Assembly: GCA_026214975.1 (NCBI GenBank)
Contig: CM047807.1
Coordinates: 68,241,824 to 68,305,823 of the forward strand
DNA: 64,000 nucleotides
Direction: 5' to 3'
From: Gentiana macrophylla
Taxonomy: Eukaryota; Streptophyta; Magnoliopsida; Gentianales; Gentianaceae
Positions 33,451-45,796 of this stretch are shown here, piece by piece. The number at the start of each line of letters is the position of its first letter. Positions within the stretch are counted from its first letter, which is position 1. The notes under the pieces were generated by a model. The model was given only the letters and a program-made list of their open reading frames with translations, was not told the origin of the DNA and made no database searches. Position numbers and translations under genes: made by a program.

Positions 33451-35203
33451 GGTGCAACATTCCAATTATCTTCTTAAGGGTAAAGTCTGCCCTTACCCTT
33501 CAGTATGATTTTACCTTTACTAGGCTGATAAGATGATTTACTTTGCTGTTTCACTACACTGGGTTTTGACTTCACTGGTTCAGGATGAGTAGTTGAAACT
33601 ATGGTCTGTCCTTTTATGAATTTGGGTCCAGTTTTGGTCCTTGATTCAGAATTGTGTTGTCCATTGTTTCCTTTCTCATCTTGACTATTGTAGCCAAGAC
33701 CGGATCTGGATTCAAACCTCTTGGGGGTTTTTAAGCTTGTGTATTAAGTGGTGCAGTGATGCTTTTAACTGGTAGGGAAGTTTTCTCAAATGGTCTGTCA
33801 ACGTCACATGAGTGATCATCTGCTGCTTGTTGATCAGTTGTGTGAACTTCTTTACTAGTTGATTCAGCTTTCAGTCCATCCAGTTCTGTCTTTAATATCT
33901 TATTCTCCTCTCTTAGATTCTCACATTCTTATTCCAGAATTTCATGATTTATTTGAATTTCTTCAAATTTACTCATGAGATTTTAAATTAGGTTTTGCAG
34001 AATCTAATGGGAGAATAGAAGATTGTGTAGTGTCAGATGTGGATGCATTTGATGAGTATGAACTAGATGTTACCTCTGTTTTATCACTTTCCTTAGCCAT
34101 AAGGCATAGGTATGCCTTGTTATTGTCTGTGTTGTTGGATTCACCATCATCTGAATCACACTCAGATGATTCTTCATCATTTTCACTACTAGTTTCATCT
34201 TAAGTGTCTTCTTGCTCTTTCTCTTATCTGTTGTTTTGTACTTCTTCTTTTTCTCATCTTTGTCTGTTTCTTCAGGGAAATCTGCTTTGAAGTGACCTTT
34301 CTTCTTGCAATTCAAACATCTGTATTCATCATCTTTTTTCTTCATGTCTTTGCTTGAGCTTGCCTTCTTGTTTGTTGATGAACTTCATTTGAATTGTTTC
34401 TTCTTGCTAAACCTGTCAAAACGTTTGATCAGTAAAGCAACTTGTTCTTTTAGCTCCTGTGTTTATTTGGTGCTTGTCTCAGCCGTTATGCTTTGCTGGG
34501 GTGCAACTAGTGCACTGGCCTTGTGTGCCTCTGCTGGTGCACTATCTTCACTGTTTAACTAAAATTTATGACCCTTTAATTGAGACATCAGAGTCAAGGT
34601 ATCAGTATTTGCAAGATTTATTGTGCCTCTAAGTACCGATGTTATAATCTTCCATCTTTCAGGTAGACCTCTCAAGATTTTCAGACAAACTTCTTTCTTT
34701 GGGTATGTATATCCAAGTTGCTGCAGTTCGCTGATGATGCTTGAAAATCTGTTATCCATTTGATCAATGGATTGAACAGTCTTCATTTTGAAGTTTTCAA
34801 ATTTCTGTTTTGCAACAGACAATTTGTTTTGTTTGAGTGCCTCTGATCCTTCATTGATGAGTGCCAATTTATTCCACATCTCCTTTTCTGTTGTGCAGTC
34901 TTTGATCCTCATGAACATGTTATTGTCCAGAGTCTTCAAAATCATATCTTTTGCAATAAAGGAAAGGTTTGCTCTTCTTCTATCATCCTTGGTCCACTCT
35001 TTCTTAGGTTTCTCTATTTCCTTTCCTTGATCTGCTCCTATGGCTATCATAGTCATGATCTTGATTGGGCCATCATCGATAACATCCAGCATCACCTCAT
35101 GAGTTGCTGCAAGATGAGACAACATCCTTATTTTATATTCATCAAAATTATTAACATTGAATACAGGTAGTTTGGACATGAAATTTGTGGTATCCATAGG
35201 CAC
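33451..35203 (-). pseudogene. A1 gag with damaged zinc knuckle
   Basis: Starts at minus-strand ATG 35203 (MPMDTTNFMSKLPVFNVNNF), about 110 bases from the primer-binding site. The 214-codon N-terminal domain (DEYKIRMLSHLAATHEVM, KEMWNKLALINEGSEALK, GLPERWKI) is the Copia gag core and is open to 34559. The zinc knuckle CLNCKKKGHFKADF (around 34318-34277) has Phe where the last Cys should be, while A2 has the intact form. The stretch from 34000 to 33480 is low-complexity and full of stops. It would assemble the particle. Confidence 0.87.
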
Positions 35204-35311
35204 AAATAAGAGCTATATTTAGAAAGCATAGATTTGAAAACTACTTTGAAAATATGTGATCTCCTTGTTACCAGAAATCAGATCTGAATAGGTTCTGATA
35301 CTAGGAACACT

Positions 35312-35323
35312 GGTTTGATACCA
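35312..35323 (-). other. A1 primer-binding site
   Basis: The minus strand reads TGGTATCAAACC close to the 5' LTR end. The first nine bases match the initiator Met-tRNA type site. It lies six bases from the LTR edge at 35329. Confidence 0.75.
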
Positions 35324-35328
35324 ATTTT

Positions 35329-36524
35329 TGGTCCTAAATAAGGGTAAAAGTATAGTAAGATGGTGGGTGAATGACTATACTGGAGTTTCAAAAAAATTTC
35401 TTGTTTTAAAAGCTTTTGGGCAGCTGATAAGTCCCTTCTTTTAATACTGTTTGAAAGTATCTTATGCAAACACAGATATAAGATGCAATAAATAAAGTGT
35501 TGTAAAGTAAATTGCTGTAAGTAAATAGACACAAAGATTTATAGTGGTTCGGGATGGTGTAATCCCTTAATCCACTGTTCTCCTGTGCTGATTGGAGGAA
35601 TTCACTATTGGCTACACAAGCTTCACAATCTCTAAGACTATCACTCCCTGGCTACAATAGCTTCAGTGACTCAGTCTTTAACACTATCACTCCTTGGGAA
35701 CAAATCCTTCAGCAGTTATCACAAACACAACTCATTCTAAGATGGCTCTGATTCTGTTGCTTGACTGGTGTGAATTGGATTCACAAATTCTGTTGATCAA
35801 TCTCAATGCTTGATGTGGAATTTGAGCTCTGATTGCTGAGTTGATCTCTAGATGTGTCCATTAAGTTCAAATAGAAGGCTTTTCAAATTGACATAGTTTC
35901 TGCTTGTTTTTCAGTATTGCAATCATTATTTTTCCTGTATGTCAATGCCTTCTATTTATAGCCTTGATAATCCTTGATTTGAATTTCAGTCCATTGGCTA
36001 TATAACGTGGGGAATAATCCTTGATTAAATTCTTGATTCTCTCTTAATTACTTCCTCCTTGATATCAGTGATCCGGATATTATTCAAACGTCTATCATAA
36101 AATCCGTCCTTGATTGATTATGCATTTAATGCTTGATCCTCTGAATCTTCCATACTTTTCACGTTCTGAATAAGCTTGAATTGCAGCTATTATTATTTTA
36201 CTTGTCTGTTACTTGAGTGGTTGAGTGTTCCTACTGACTCAGCTGATTAGTTCTTCCTTTACTGCTCTTTCTTTACTCAGTAGGCAGACAGTTCACTTTT
36301 CCGGTTAACTGCTTTCTTGATTTCTTTGATCTCACTGATCCTTGAATTGTGTGAGATCAGTGTACACCATATTTGAACAATGAATTTCATTACTTGAAAT
36401 ATAACTTAGACTTATCCAAGGTCATCACAGACTTCCTTGGTTATAAACAATCCATATGTCTTCATTCTTCTCTGTTGGTACTTGGCTGCCTTTACTCTGT
36501 GGGATTTCTATTTTACTTGGCCAT
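35329..36524 (-). repeat. A1 5' LTR, truncated
   Basis: Aligns as the reverse complement with the A2 LTR from about 58812 to 59999. The first 149 bases of the LTR (58663-58811 in A2) are missing. The break is at CAT (36522-36524), which is also the start of the adjacent host repeat. A TATA-like CTATTTATAGC (reverse GCTATAAATAG) lies around 35952-35962. Confidence 0.88.
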
Positions 36525-38075
36525 TTGGTATCCTATAATATAAAATAAAATTCAAATTATGCTCGTTTAATTATGGTAGCGAATAGAGCTACTATTAATA
36601 AGATTAATAATTTTGAAAAGCTTTAGATTCACGTAATGATAAGGTTAATGTATATACAATAAAAAAATATGGGTCAAATCTAAAATTAATTAGATACGTA
36701 GAGTTACGGCAATTGACAATAAAGAATGATAAATAAAGAAATAAAAATTATTAGGTAAATGGATAACATAAATTATGTTTGATTTATTTTAATTGTTTGA
36801 GAATAACATCACTTTCCCTAAAAAAAATTCATTTCATCACTCGTTGTCTGCCATACTAGCAACAATTATATTTGGAAGGCAGAAGATCATAAAAGACAAC
36901 TCCCACTAATTCTAGACCTCTTTTAGGAAGCAAATGAGTTGGAATATTTCATCAGACATAAGCTAAAAAATACAACAATCTTCTACAGTACTGTCTAAAT
37001 CAGACATGTATTAGCTTCTGTATTTAACATCTAAGGGGCATAATAGTATGTTTTAAGATATTCAACACACAAAAAAATTGACAAAAAAATATTCAATTCA
37101 TATTCAGCTTTACTACTTTGGCAATGAATGTATCTACAAGTAACGGGATACTCTGCAGGACACTATATATAGGAAAAGTATTAACACATCTCGTTTTCTT
37201 AAGTTTTAAATAATGTGTATTTTTTTTGGCAAATATACGTGGTAAATTTAATATGTCAATCTAACTATCAAAGTGCATTCCCTAAAAAAAAAGAAAAAAG
37301 GAAATAAAGTGAGAACTCATTTGGTATCCTATAATATATAATAAAATTCAAATTATGCTCGTTTAATTATGGTAACGAATAGAGCTACTGTTAGTAAGAT
37401 TAATAATTTTAAGAAACTAAGATTCACGTAATGATAAGGTTAATGTATATACAATAAAAAAAATTCTAGGGTCAAATCTAAAACTAATTAGATACGTGCT
37501 GCAATTGACAATAAAGAATGATAAATAAATTTTAGAAGAACATCACTTCCCCTAAAAAAATTCATTTCATTACTCGTTGTCCGCCATACCAGCAACAATT
37601 CTATTTGGAAGGGAGAAAATCGTAAAAGACAATTCCCACTAATTCTATACCTCTTTTAGCAAGCAAATGAGTCAGAATATTTCATATCTGCGTAACAAAG
37701 AAGAATTTGAAGAAAGAGACACAAGCTAAAAAAAGACAATCTTCTACAATACTGCCTAAATCAGACATGTCTTAGCTTCGGTATTTAACATCTGAGGGGC
37801 AAAATACTATGCTTTAGGATATTCAACACACAAAAAAGAATTGACAAAAAAAAAATTAAATTCATATTCAGCTTTAGTACTTTGACAATGAATGTATCTA
37901 CAAGTAACGGGATACACTGCAGGACAATATACAAAGAAAAAGTATTAACACATCTCGTATTCTTACGTTTTACTTAATGTGTAATTTGTTTTGGCAAATA
38001 TACATGGTAAATGTAAGATGTCAATCTAACTATCAAAGTGCATTCCCAAACAAGGAAAAAAGAAGAAAAAATTAT
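36522..38075. repeat. Tandem duplication of about 0.78 kb
   Basis: Two direct copies (36522-37317 and 37318-about 38075) each begin CATTTGGTATCCTATAATA. Both contain GCTCGTTTAATTATGGTA, AATGAATGTATCTACAAGT and CTATCAAAGTGCATTCCC. The copies differ by many substitutions and short indels, so the duplication is old. No ORF is seen. The first copy abuts the broken A1 LTR. Confidence 0.85.
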
Positions 38076-38808
38076 CAAAGTGCATATTACATATAATTTT
38101 TTTATGTCTTAAATATTAATACCAATGTTAATTAACAAAAAGCAAGAAAAAAAAGGAAATATTACACAATATGAATTGTATTACTTTATCTAAAAAAAAC
38201 ATCATTTTTTAGAAGAAACATGCATACACAAACATTTCAGATTCTATGAATAAAATCTAACATTTATACTGATAATTGCCGATATATCGTGTCAACCCTA
38301 TAAATGATAAATGTTATAGTATGTGGGCATAACAATTGTTTTATTAAGAAATCTGATGAGAAAAATATACGTTCATGGGGCGGGATGAGAATCGAACATT
38401 AGTTCTCACCAAAAAAAAGTCCAATGATGTGCTTGGCCAATATTTATTTTTTTTGGTACTTTTATTTGTTACGGTTTATTTAGAACACATGCATAATAAT
38501 ATTTCACCCAATCAACAATAACCCCCTTTGTGTTATTTTTTTTCCAATTTTTTTGTCTTCCTTCTTTCCCTCACCTTTGGGAAAAAACTAAATTATATTA
38601 TAAAAATTATGATACTGAGTTGTGGATATAACAATCACTTTTTTTATAATGAAAAACGATAGTCGCGAACACATACATACATACACACACGTGTATATAT
38701 CATATAGCAACAAAATCAATAAATTACAACGTCTTGAATAAACAATGTTCAAGTGACATTCATCTCAAAATATAAAAATAAGTCTCATACAAGAGACGAA
38801 AAATCCTC
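38076..38808. other. AT-rich intergenic sequence
   Basis: No gene seen. A GGGGCGGGATGAGAATCGAAC word near 38377-38396 resembles the B-box end of a tRNA-like sequence on the minus strand, but no complete tRNA fold is apparent. Confidence 0.6.
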
Positions 38809-39308
38809 AATTTACATCATTCATTCAAGTCTCCAATGAGACTGACCAAGAAAGTGAGAGCCCTATGTGTTGGTGCTTAAATATTTTTTAATTATGAATC
38901 GGACCCACATAAATTGTAAGTATATTACACCATTCGATCCTATTTAACTGTTGTAGTTGAAAAATATATATATATTCTCTTTTATTTGTCGTAGTTACAT
39001 TTCTAAAACACTATATTTATTGTGCTTTTGTAAGTCTACTATTAATTATTAAGGTATAAGAGAATGAAAACAAATTGCCTTAATTATATTTAAGAGATGT
39101 TATTATCATTTTGATATATTAAAGTCAAAGTATTAACTCCCCTAGTCTTCTTACTAAATTATTATTTAAACAATATTATTTAATTTATTGTAAAAGAGGT
39201 GTTGAGGCGGGATTTTTCTTTTGTCTGAATCTCTATAAAAGGACAAGCCAATTCACTTGGTAGTCTACAATTCACAACCAAAAAAAATCAAGCACCCAAA
39301 TTCATACG
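38809..39308 (+). promoter_or_regulatory. Promoter of the spliced gene candidate
   Basis: Upstream of ATG 39309 lies CTATAAAAGG (39233-39242), a good plant TATA box about 67 bases before the start codon. The whole stretch is duplicated at 53814-54360, where the TATA box is identical. Confidence 0.55.
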
Positions 39309-40583
39309 ATGTCAAATCAAGATTCAAACAAAAATCAAAATCTTATATCCTTTGATAAATTTGTCCAATCTTCACAGCAGCAGAATGTAGGAGATTGGTT
39401 TGATGAACGGCAAGAGGCGATTCTACAATCTTCATCAGAACAATTCTTACAGCAGCAACAAATTGCTATGATGGCGACCCATATACCTCAATTTTCACAA
39501 ACACATGTTTCGCCAAACCCAACCCATTTTTCTGGAGTCCCTAATAACAACATTAATGTAGACCGATACCCTTTTTCTGCAGATCAACATTCCAGATTTG
39601 GAGAGGTTAAGGATGATTATTCTTTATTTTGCATTGTAGAAAGTGCAAAAAAAATTTGTAACAAAAACACAAACAACTCTGAACGAAGCTCTAGCTCCGC
39701 ATGTATTAGTGTCTTCAAATCCACCACCGCAAAAAATTCAATTGGTGCCGGCGCCAGCTCCGTCTCCAGTGGACATGTTAAAGTTGTACCGTACGGTACG
39801 AGCGTACTTAAGATAAATGATTATTCGAGTGTCGCAAAAGGGAAAGCTTTGATTGGTATTGATGGACCTTCATTTAGTGCTCCACTGTCACGCCCACAGC
39901 CTGATTCACCTGCTCTATTAAAAAGGTTTGTTTCTTACCATTTCTGTTTATTTTCTTAAAAAATTCAATTGTCGGTTATTATCATTGAATGAAACTATAT
40001 TTTCATTCTCCTATTAAAAAATTTAATTGTATCAATAAATAATAAATAGGGTTTGCCAAACTAAACTATAGTTAAAACTATAACCCCATAAAAGAAAAAG
40101 AAAAAAAACCATAACACCGTTATAAAACTAGTGACAATCGAACGTTAGACACACAAGGAATGTTTGCAAAAGAAAAATTACCCACACACAGAATTACTCC
40201 ATCTGCCAAAGAAAATTGATCTGACTAGAAACGCCTTAACGAAAACCATCAACAACTTAATTTTCTGCCTAGAAAACCACATTTTGTTTAGATCGTGACA
40301 AAAAAGCATATACTTAATGTGACTTTGTTCAGATCCAGACAAAAAAACGTATATTTAGAATGTCTAATAAAATAAAACGGTCGTTATGAATTTAATGATA
40401 TATATAAATCTGTGTGAGCATGCATGTAAGTGTGAGTGTGCACATACACACATATATGCACATATAAATATATTCACACACACACACACATAATTCTTTT
40501 TGAACAACAAACAAAATATAATTAAGATCTAGCTAGCAAGGTGTTAGAAAAGTGTTACACACATACATACACACATATGTATA

Positions 40584-40633
<50 letters not shown>

Positions 40634-41397
40634 ACTCGAATGAAAAAAGACTTGTCTAGCATTCTCTCCATAATAATCTAAAAATTGTCTTTGTTAATTT
40701 TTTGTCATGGGATTCTCTACTTTAATTTCTTATCAAAGACCGTTTAATTTGTTTTATTTAGTCGAGGTTTGTTTTTAACCTTTTGTTTAGATTTAGAGAA
40801 CATTAGTATTTTTGACATTCCAATTACTATATCACAATATTTGTCAAATCTGACCCACATTATTAATATAAAATTCAGGGCTTTTGGAGGCACTTCGGAT
40901 GGTGATGTAGCTTGTGACCTTGAACATCATAAAGATAGGTGATTAATGCTATGATTTAGCTCCTTTGTTTTAATATCAGTCAAGTATGTAAAGAGGGAAG
41001 ATTAATACCATACATGTATTAATTAACATCTTATTATTCAATCGCAAATGGTTAGTGATTACCATTTGGTATTTTTCATTTGATGAATGAATGGATCCTT
41101 TGATAATAATAGAAAGTATCTTATCATTAAAAAATCATATCTATAAATTAAATTGCAACAGTAAAGATGTTAATGAAACAACAGTGGGATGTATTGGTCT
41201 TTTCCTTTCAAAAAATCAATAAATAAATAATGGAATGAATTATTAATTTAAATGTCATGGAACTAATATTTCCTTTGCCTTTGCCTTAAAATGTCGATTT
41301 TTAATATTTTAGTGATCGCAGATCTTTGAACCATTTGCGATACATGGATAAGGATGATGACCTCCCAAGCGTAAAAGCTTTCCAATCAACAAAATAG
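39309..41397 (+). CDS. Spliced gene candidate, exons 1-3 (Gln/Asn-rich, possible decayed bHLH)
   Basis: Proposed exons are 39309-39925, 40879-40938 and 41313-41397, each with GT/AG borders. They join in one phase and give 253 residues ending at TAG 41395-41397. Exon 1 is rich in Gln, Asn and Ser (WFDERQEAILQSS then FLQQQQ). Exons 2-3 read AFGGTSDGDVACDLEHHKDR and SDRRSLNHLRYMDK. The last residues resemble the basic region of a bHLH protein, and a second frame just before a GT donor at 41415 reads NKIASILDK, like the start of bHLH helix 2. A 1-base frameshift may have destroyed a PIF-like gene. This is weak evidence, and the function is not established. An exon-1 copy lies at 54361. Introns contain an AC microsatellite. 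Confidence 0.4.
40585..40625 (+). repeat. AC microsatellite
   Basis: An uninterrupted AC dinucleotide run of about 41 bases lies in the first intron of the gene candidate, near other short CA/TA-rich stretches. Confidence 0.95.
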
Positions 41398-42238
41398 CAT
41401 CGATATTAGACAAGGTATTACACATTTACACTACATCCATTTGGTGATACATTTTTTCATTTCTACAAATATAGCTTATATTACATCACACTAGCACTGT
41501 CCATGTTGTAAATATATTTATAGATATGCTGGTATCAGTATCTCAAAAAAAAGTAGAATATAAACCCTTATAGAATATTATATCAAATGATACACAATTC
41601 TTTTTTTAATGTATTTTCACATAGTAAAGTGTGCATAGTAAAAAAGAATATAACAATTCGTTGTAGGGCAATGTTTCTCACCTTTCTCAGAGTTCCATAT
41701 TTCCGTAGTGTGTTTTGTGCTGTACCTTGCGGAGACACTGAATTTGTTTATTTACAAATACAAATAGTGTGCATGTGTATATATATATATGTGAAATTGA
41801 GATGTGAGACATACCGTAATGAATGTTTTTAGTGACATAACAAATGTAGCATATTTAGTGGCAATTGGTTTATATAATTTTTAGATTAAATTGTATAGTT
41901 GAAAATTAACTTTCCATCCATCGAGAGTCAGTGTGGATGCATAACTATTTGAGTGCATGGGATGAAAGTTGATCCTAAAACTTTTTATTTTTGAAATATA
42001 TAGTCGATTCTAAAACTTAAATTAATTTTTTGATGGTTATTTGTTTGCGGTGCATGTCATGATTAAAATCTTCTTTGTGCCACTAAATGTGCTAATAAGT
42101 AATGTAGATTAATGACAATAATACAACAACAGTAACTAAGTATGCCTCCTAAAATCCATGTGTGTTAATTACTGTTAGTTATTCTAATATGAAGATGTGA
42201 AATGAACTAATATGCAAATCTTTTGTTGAGTGAAACAG

Positions 42239-43014
42239 AGGGGATTATGCTGGGAAATATGGGCATGATAAACCAACAGCAGAAGCGGCAAGAAAATAAT
42301 ATACTGAAAACCCAAGGTGGAGAAGGATATAATTTTCAATCAATAAGGTCTAATGCACCAGAAAGCAACATGTATTCGTATGAAAGATACATGCAAGCTC
42401 AGCAGCAACTGCAGCAGCTATTTGGAACAAATTTTCAAACACCTGCAAATTTTCACAACACTAATAATTACTATCAGCAGCTACTTGGAGTTGGAACACA
42501 TCATCAAACACCTGAAAACTTTAACAATAATGCTAGTTACTATCCGCACCAACTTGTACCAGCACCACATTTTGAAACGCATGCAAACTTTGGAAACACT
42601 AATCACTACAGGTTGTTGGTTCCAGTTAAAGGGAGATCTGCGGAGGATAGGAGTAAGAATTTGGCAATGATTCAAGATCAGAATATTGCGATCATTGATG
42701 TTGAGGAGTATGAGTCCAAGAAACTTGTTGATGCTGGTGTTGCTCCTACTCAAGTTGCAGGTCACATTGTTGATGTAGAGGAGAACCAGAACGAAAAACT
42801 TGTTGATTATGCAACAGATGAAGAGACGAAGTTGGAGAACACCGGTACTGTGGGCATGAAGATTGTAGGCTCCGACGACAGTGTTTTCCAACCGGAAACT
42901 ACAACATCGATGGACACTCCGGCTGTCAATGGTTTCGAGGTAGGAAATGAGGCTTTTCCCAACTGGACGGAGGAACATATCATGTCCACTGATCGATTCG
43001 GTTTTAAAATTTGA
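42239..43014 (+). CDS. Downstream exon or separate ORF with tandem repeats
   Basis: Open from an acceptor-like site (CAG at 42236-42238 or GAG at 42240) to TGA 43012. It has no ATG before 42247, which suggests an internal or last exon of the 39309 gene. It has three repeats of about 21-23 residues (42412-42474, 42475-42543, 42544-42609) of the form QQLFGTNFQTPANF, ending in Tyr. An acidic region with two related motifs follows (IIDVEEYESKKLVD and HIVDVEENQNEKLVD). It ends TDRFGFKI. From the alternative frame at 41414, splicing into 42241 keeps phase. No known domain is recognised; it could be the C-terminal part of a transcription factor. Confidence 0.45.
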
Positions 43015-45796
43015 TCGGAGTGATGCTAGTTCCACAACACACGATCACAACATATGACCATAACTCACTCCTACTATTGGTTAATATAATCCAAGCTCCA
43101 GAGGTTCAAAATGATTATTGGCCATGCCAGAGCAGCTGGAGTGAACAGAACACAAGTTTAAAGCACAATGGGCTATAATAGGGTTTTGGCACCACTTAGC
43201 CTGCTTTTACTAGTTCTTGGGCTTGTAATTTGAATTTTATTATTTCTTCTCATACTATAAGAGTCCAATAAGGCCCTCTAAACTTGAAATTTCGTGCAAG
43301 GGGTGTCCATTGGGGTTTATGATTCAATCAAATCTTCATCTCATTTTTGGTAAATAATCAATCATTCTGAACGGGGGATTATTTACTAATTTATGATTTG
43401 AAGATCTTTTTAATTTTTGGAATTATTTATTTCTTTATTTCACCTAGACTTAAGAGTTGTCTAGATTCATTTTTATTTTACATTTTCTTATTTTATTTTT
43501 ATTTTCTAAAATATAAAATGCCAACTTCCTTGGCCTATAAAATGATGGGCACACCATTTGTATTTCTCACGTTGAATTTATTAATAGTATTGTTAATGTG
43601 AGTTGTTTTCTCATTAGAGTTTTACAACTTTTGTTAAGTGAATTTTAAGTTTGTGAGCATCATTTAAAATGTCTCATTGTAGTCTTTGGTTTAAAGATCA
43701 TTAGAAGGGTCTTGGCTTCTTCATAGCCATTGGTTATTTTAGTTTCATCCTTGAGTTAAACAACTTTTGCTCAAGTCTTATTTTTCAACTTATTATATTT
43801 TCATTTTTCTTCTTATTTTGGGATCTAAACGTGGTTATTCATTGTATTACTTAGGGTTCTTGACAACTTCATTGTTAAGGGTCTAAGGTATACATCAATG
43901 ATGCAATGCGTCAAGAATCATGTAACTGTAAATTAATCTATAATTAGTAGTGGTACGAGGTGTGTGTATGTGAAAGTCTATAAAAAAATGTCATCCGAAC
44001 ATATTAGTTTTAATCTTGTGAGAAAAATAGATTATAGCAAACCATAGGCTAAGGAATAATGTCCTTCTCCACTAATCGGAGCATAAAGAGTCAAAACTAG
44101 ATCCGGTAGGACATTTAAGCTTGTAACTTTAGGCTCGGGTATTGGCTAAGCGAAAGATAAAAAGGGAATATCAAATAGAACAATGCAAGATAGCAAGCCT
44201 CTGCACCTTCACTTCCAATGATTTTGAATTTGGCATCTCTAACCCTCTCGTATAATTGCCAAAGACGTCTCATCAACATAAATATAAGAGATAAAAATAC
44301 CACTCAAACTGAATTTTAATTTCCCTAAGCATATGTTATTTGAAACTTGATGCACTTGTCTTCAATATGACTTTTCTTAACTCCTCTCTTATTTTGTGGG
44401 TCTTTATTCAAACAGTTTATCTTCACTTATTTTGTGGGACTTTTCTTAACTCCCCACTTACCTGCGTACTTAGTATAATTTCCATGTCTTCCTTCTTGCC
44501 ATATATTTCACCAAAGTCTTAACTCAATTCAAATGTTGTCACAACAATCATTACATAGAAACTTGCCAATCTTACGGGTCATCAAGGAAATTTAGACGAA
44601 AATCGGGCGAAGGGTCAGATTATAATGATCTTATACACGAATGGCTGGTTTCGAGTGGTGTCTCACCACTCTATCAATTCTGAGATGGGATCGATGGAAA
44701 ATATGTACTAGAAGGCCATTTGGCTATGGTCTAGTCAAAGAAACGCCTATGACCTTCATCCTTAAATTCAACTCAAAACACCCTTCCATTTCGCCTCGAA
44801 AGATATACATCCTAAGTTCTAGGTGCTTATCAAAATTACGTGTATGATTTCACTCCAAAATACTTGTTAACAAAATATCAAGACTATACGTGCACAAAGT
44901 GTCTAGTAGTCACAACTAAATATAAGACTATAATGCTAGTTAAAGATTACTATTGTCATCACATAATTAGAATACTATTAATATCTATAAATGTCAAATG
45001 TATGCCTTAATCTAAATAATGTTAATCACGCTACTTGATGAATGGAAATAAGCAAGACCTAAGTATATATACAAAAATCATCGATTCGCAAGCAAAAGTT
45101 ATTATTATTAATTTTTCGAGTAGCACGTAGCTCCCAAAGCTATCAACATTGCACTTATTGTTAAAAAAAGTCATCATGCGAGTTGAAAGACCATAAAATT
45201 CTCAATTGAGAGGAATCTAAAAAACCTTTCCGAGATCATTTTAATGAGATGAAAGAAAAAATTGCACATCTTTTGATCAAAAGCTTCAAGAACATGGCAA
45301 TTAAGAAAACATCCATTCACTTGAAACGGAAAATGTACCTAAACATTCTAAGTTTAGAGTCCTTTGTTCGAATTTCTACCCAAAACAAATTTAAGAATAG
45401 TTATTTTAAAGGGTGAAAAATGATGTTAAACGAACCATAACGAGTACCTCATAGACAAGGCAAACATCAAAGGTGACAACAACAACTTCCAACAAAGAAT
45501 AAAAAATAAGAGAAAAATGTGAAAACTTTTGTTAGAGCATTTTGACAAACACCACATAGACACGGTAAGTGTCATAATGATAACAAAAATTTCCAACAAA
45601 AGAACACAAACTAAAACACCTAACCCAAACTCACTCATGATTACAATGATATCAACCGAAACATCCCCGGCTACAATGCAAAAAATTTGATCAGCCTTTT
45701 TTAAGTGTCCAATCTTACCGGCAGTATACCGGGTCAATTGTAGCCTAGAATTGGTGAGCCAAAGTCGTATCGCATAGGGATGCCGGTTATGTACCA
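43015..45796. other. Intergenic sequence without a supported gene
   Basis: AT-rich sequence with short chance ORFs only. The first few hundred bases are probably the 3' UTR of the gene candidate. Near 45470-45610 a TTCCAACAAA word recurs, as does a CAAC/AACA-rich stretch. Sequence just left of element D (about 45700-45796) resembles repetitive DNA but is not classified. Confidence 0.5.

Larger units (their letters stand above)
1..36524 (-). mobile_element. Sirevirus-like Copia LTR retrotransposon A1 (outer element, interrupted)
   Basis: This is a composite minus-strand element. Read from the right it has a 5' LTR (35329-36524, truncated), primer-binding site (35312-35323), gag (35203 downwards), protease, integrase, reverse transcriptase (to 30654), RNase H (12417-11729), an extra ORF (11138-10087 plus 1033-216), a polypurine tract (38-52) and the edge of the 3' LTR (1-37). 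Removing C (1034-10086) and B1 (12418-30648) restores continuity of the extra ORF and of the RT. The lineage call rests on the pol motif pattern, the long LTRs and the extra ORF after pol. Positions 1-37 match, as a reverse complement, the start of the A2 LTR at 58663. The 3' LTR and one target-site duplication lie outside the window. Stops and frameshifts throughout make it non-autonomous. Confidence 0.85.

Noticed and set aside
40585..40625. CRISPR- or satellite-like array
   Set aside because: It is a plain AC microsatellite in an intron.
42481..43035. 184-codon minus-strand ORF
   Set aside because: It is antisense to the better supported plus-strand exon with in-frame protein repeats, so it is taken as a shadow.
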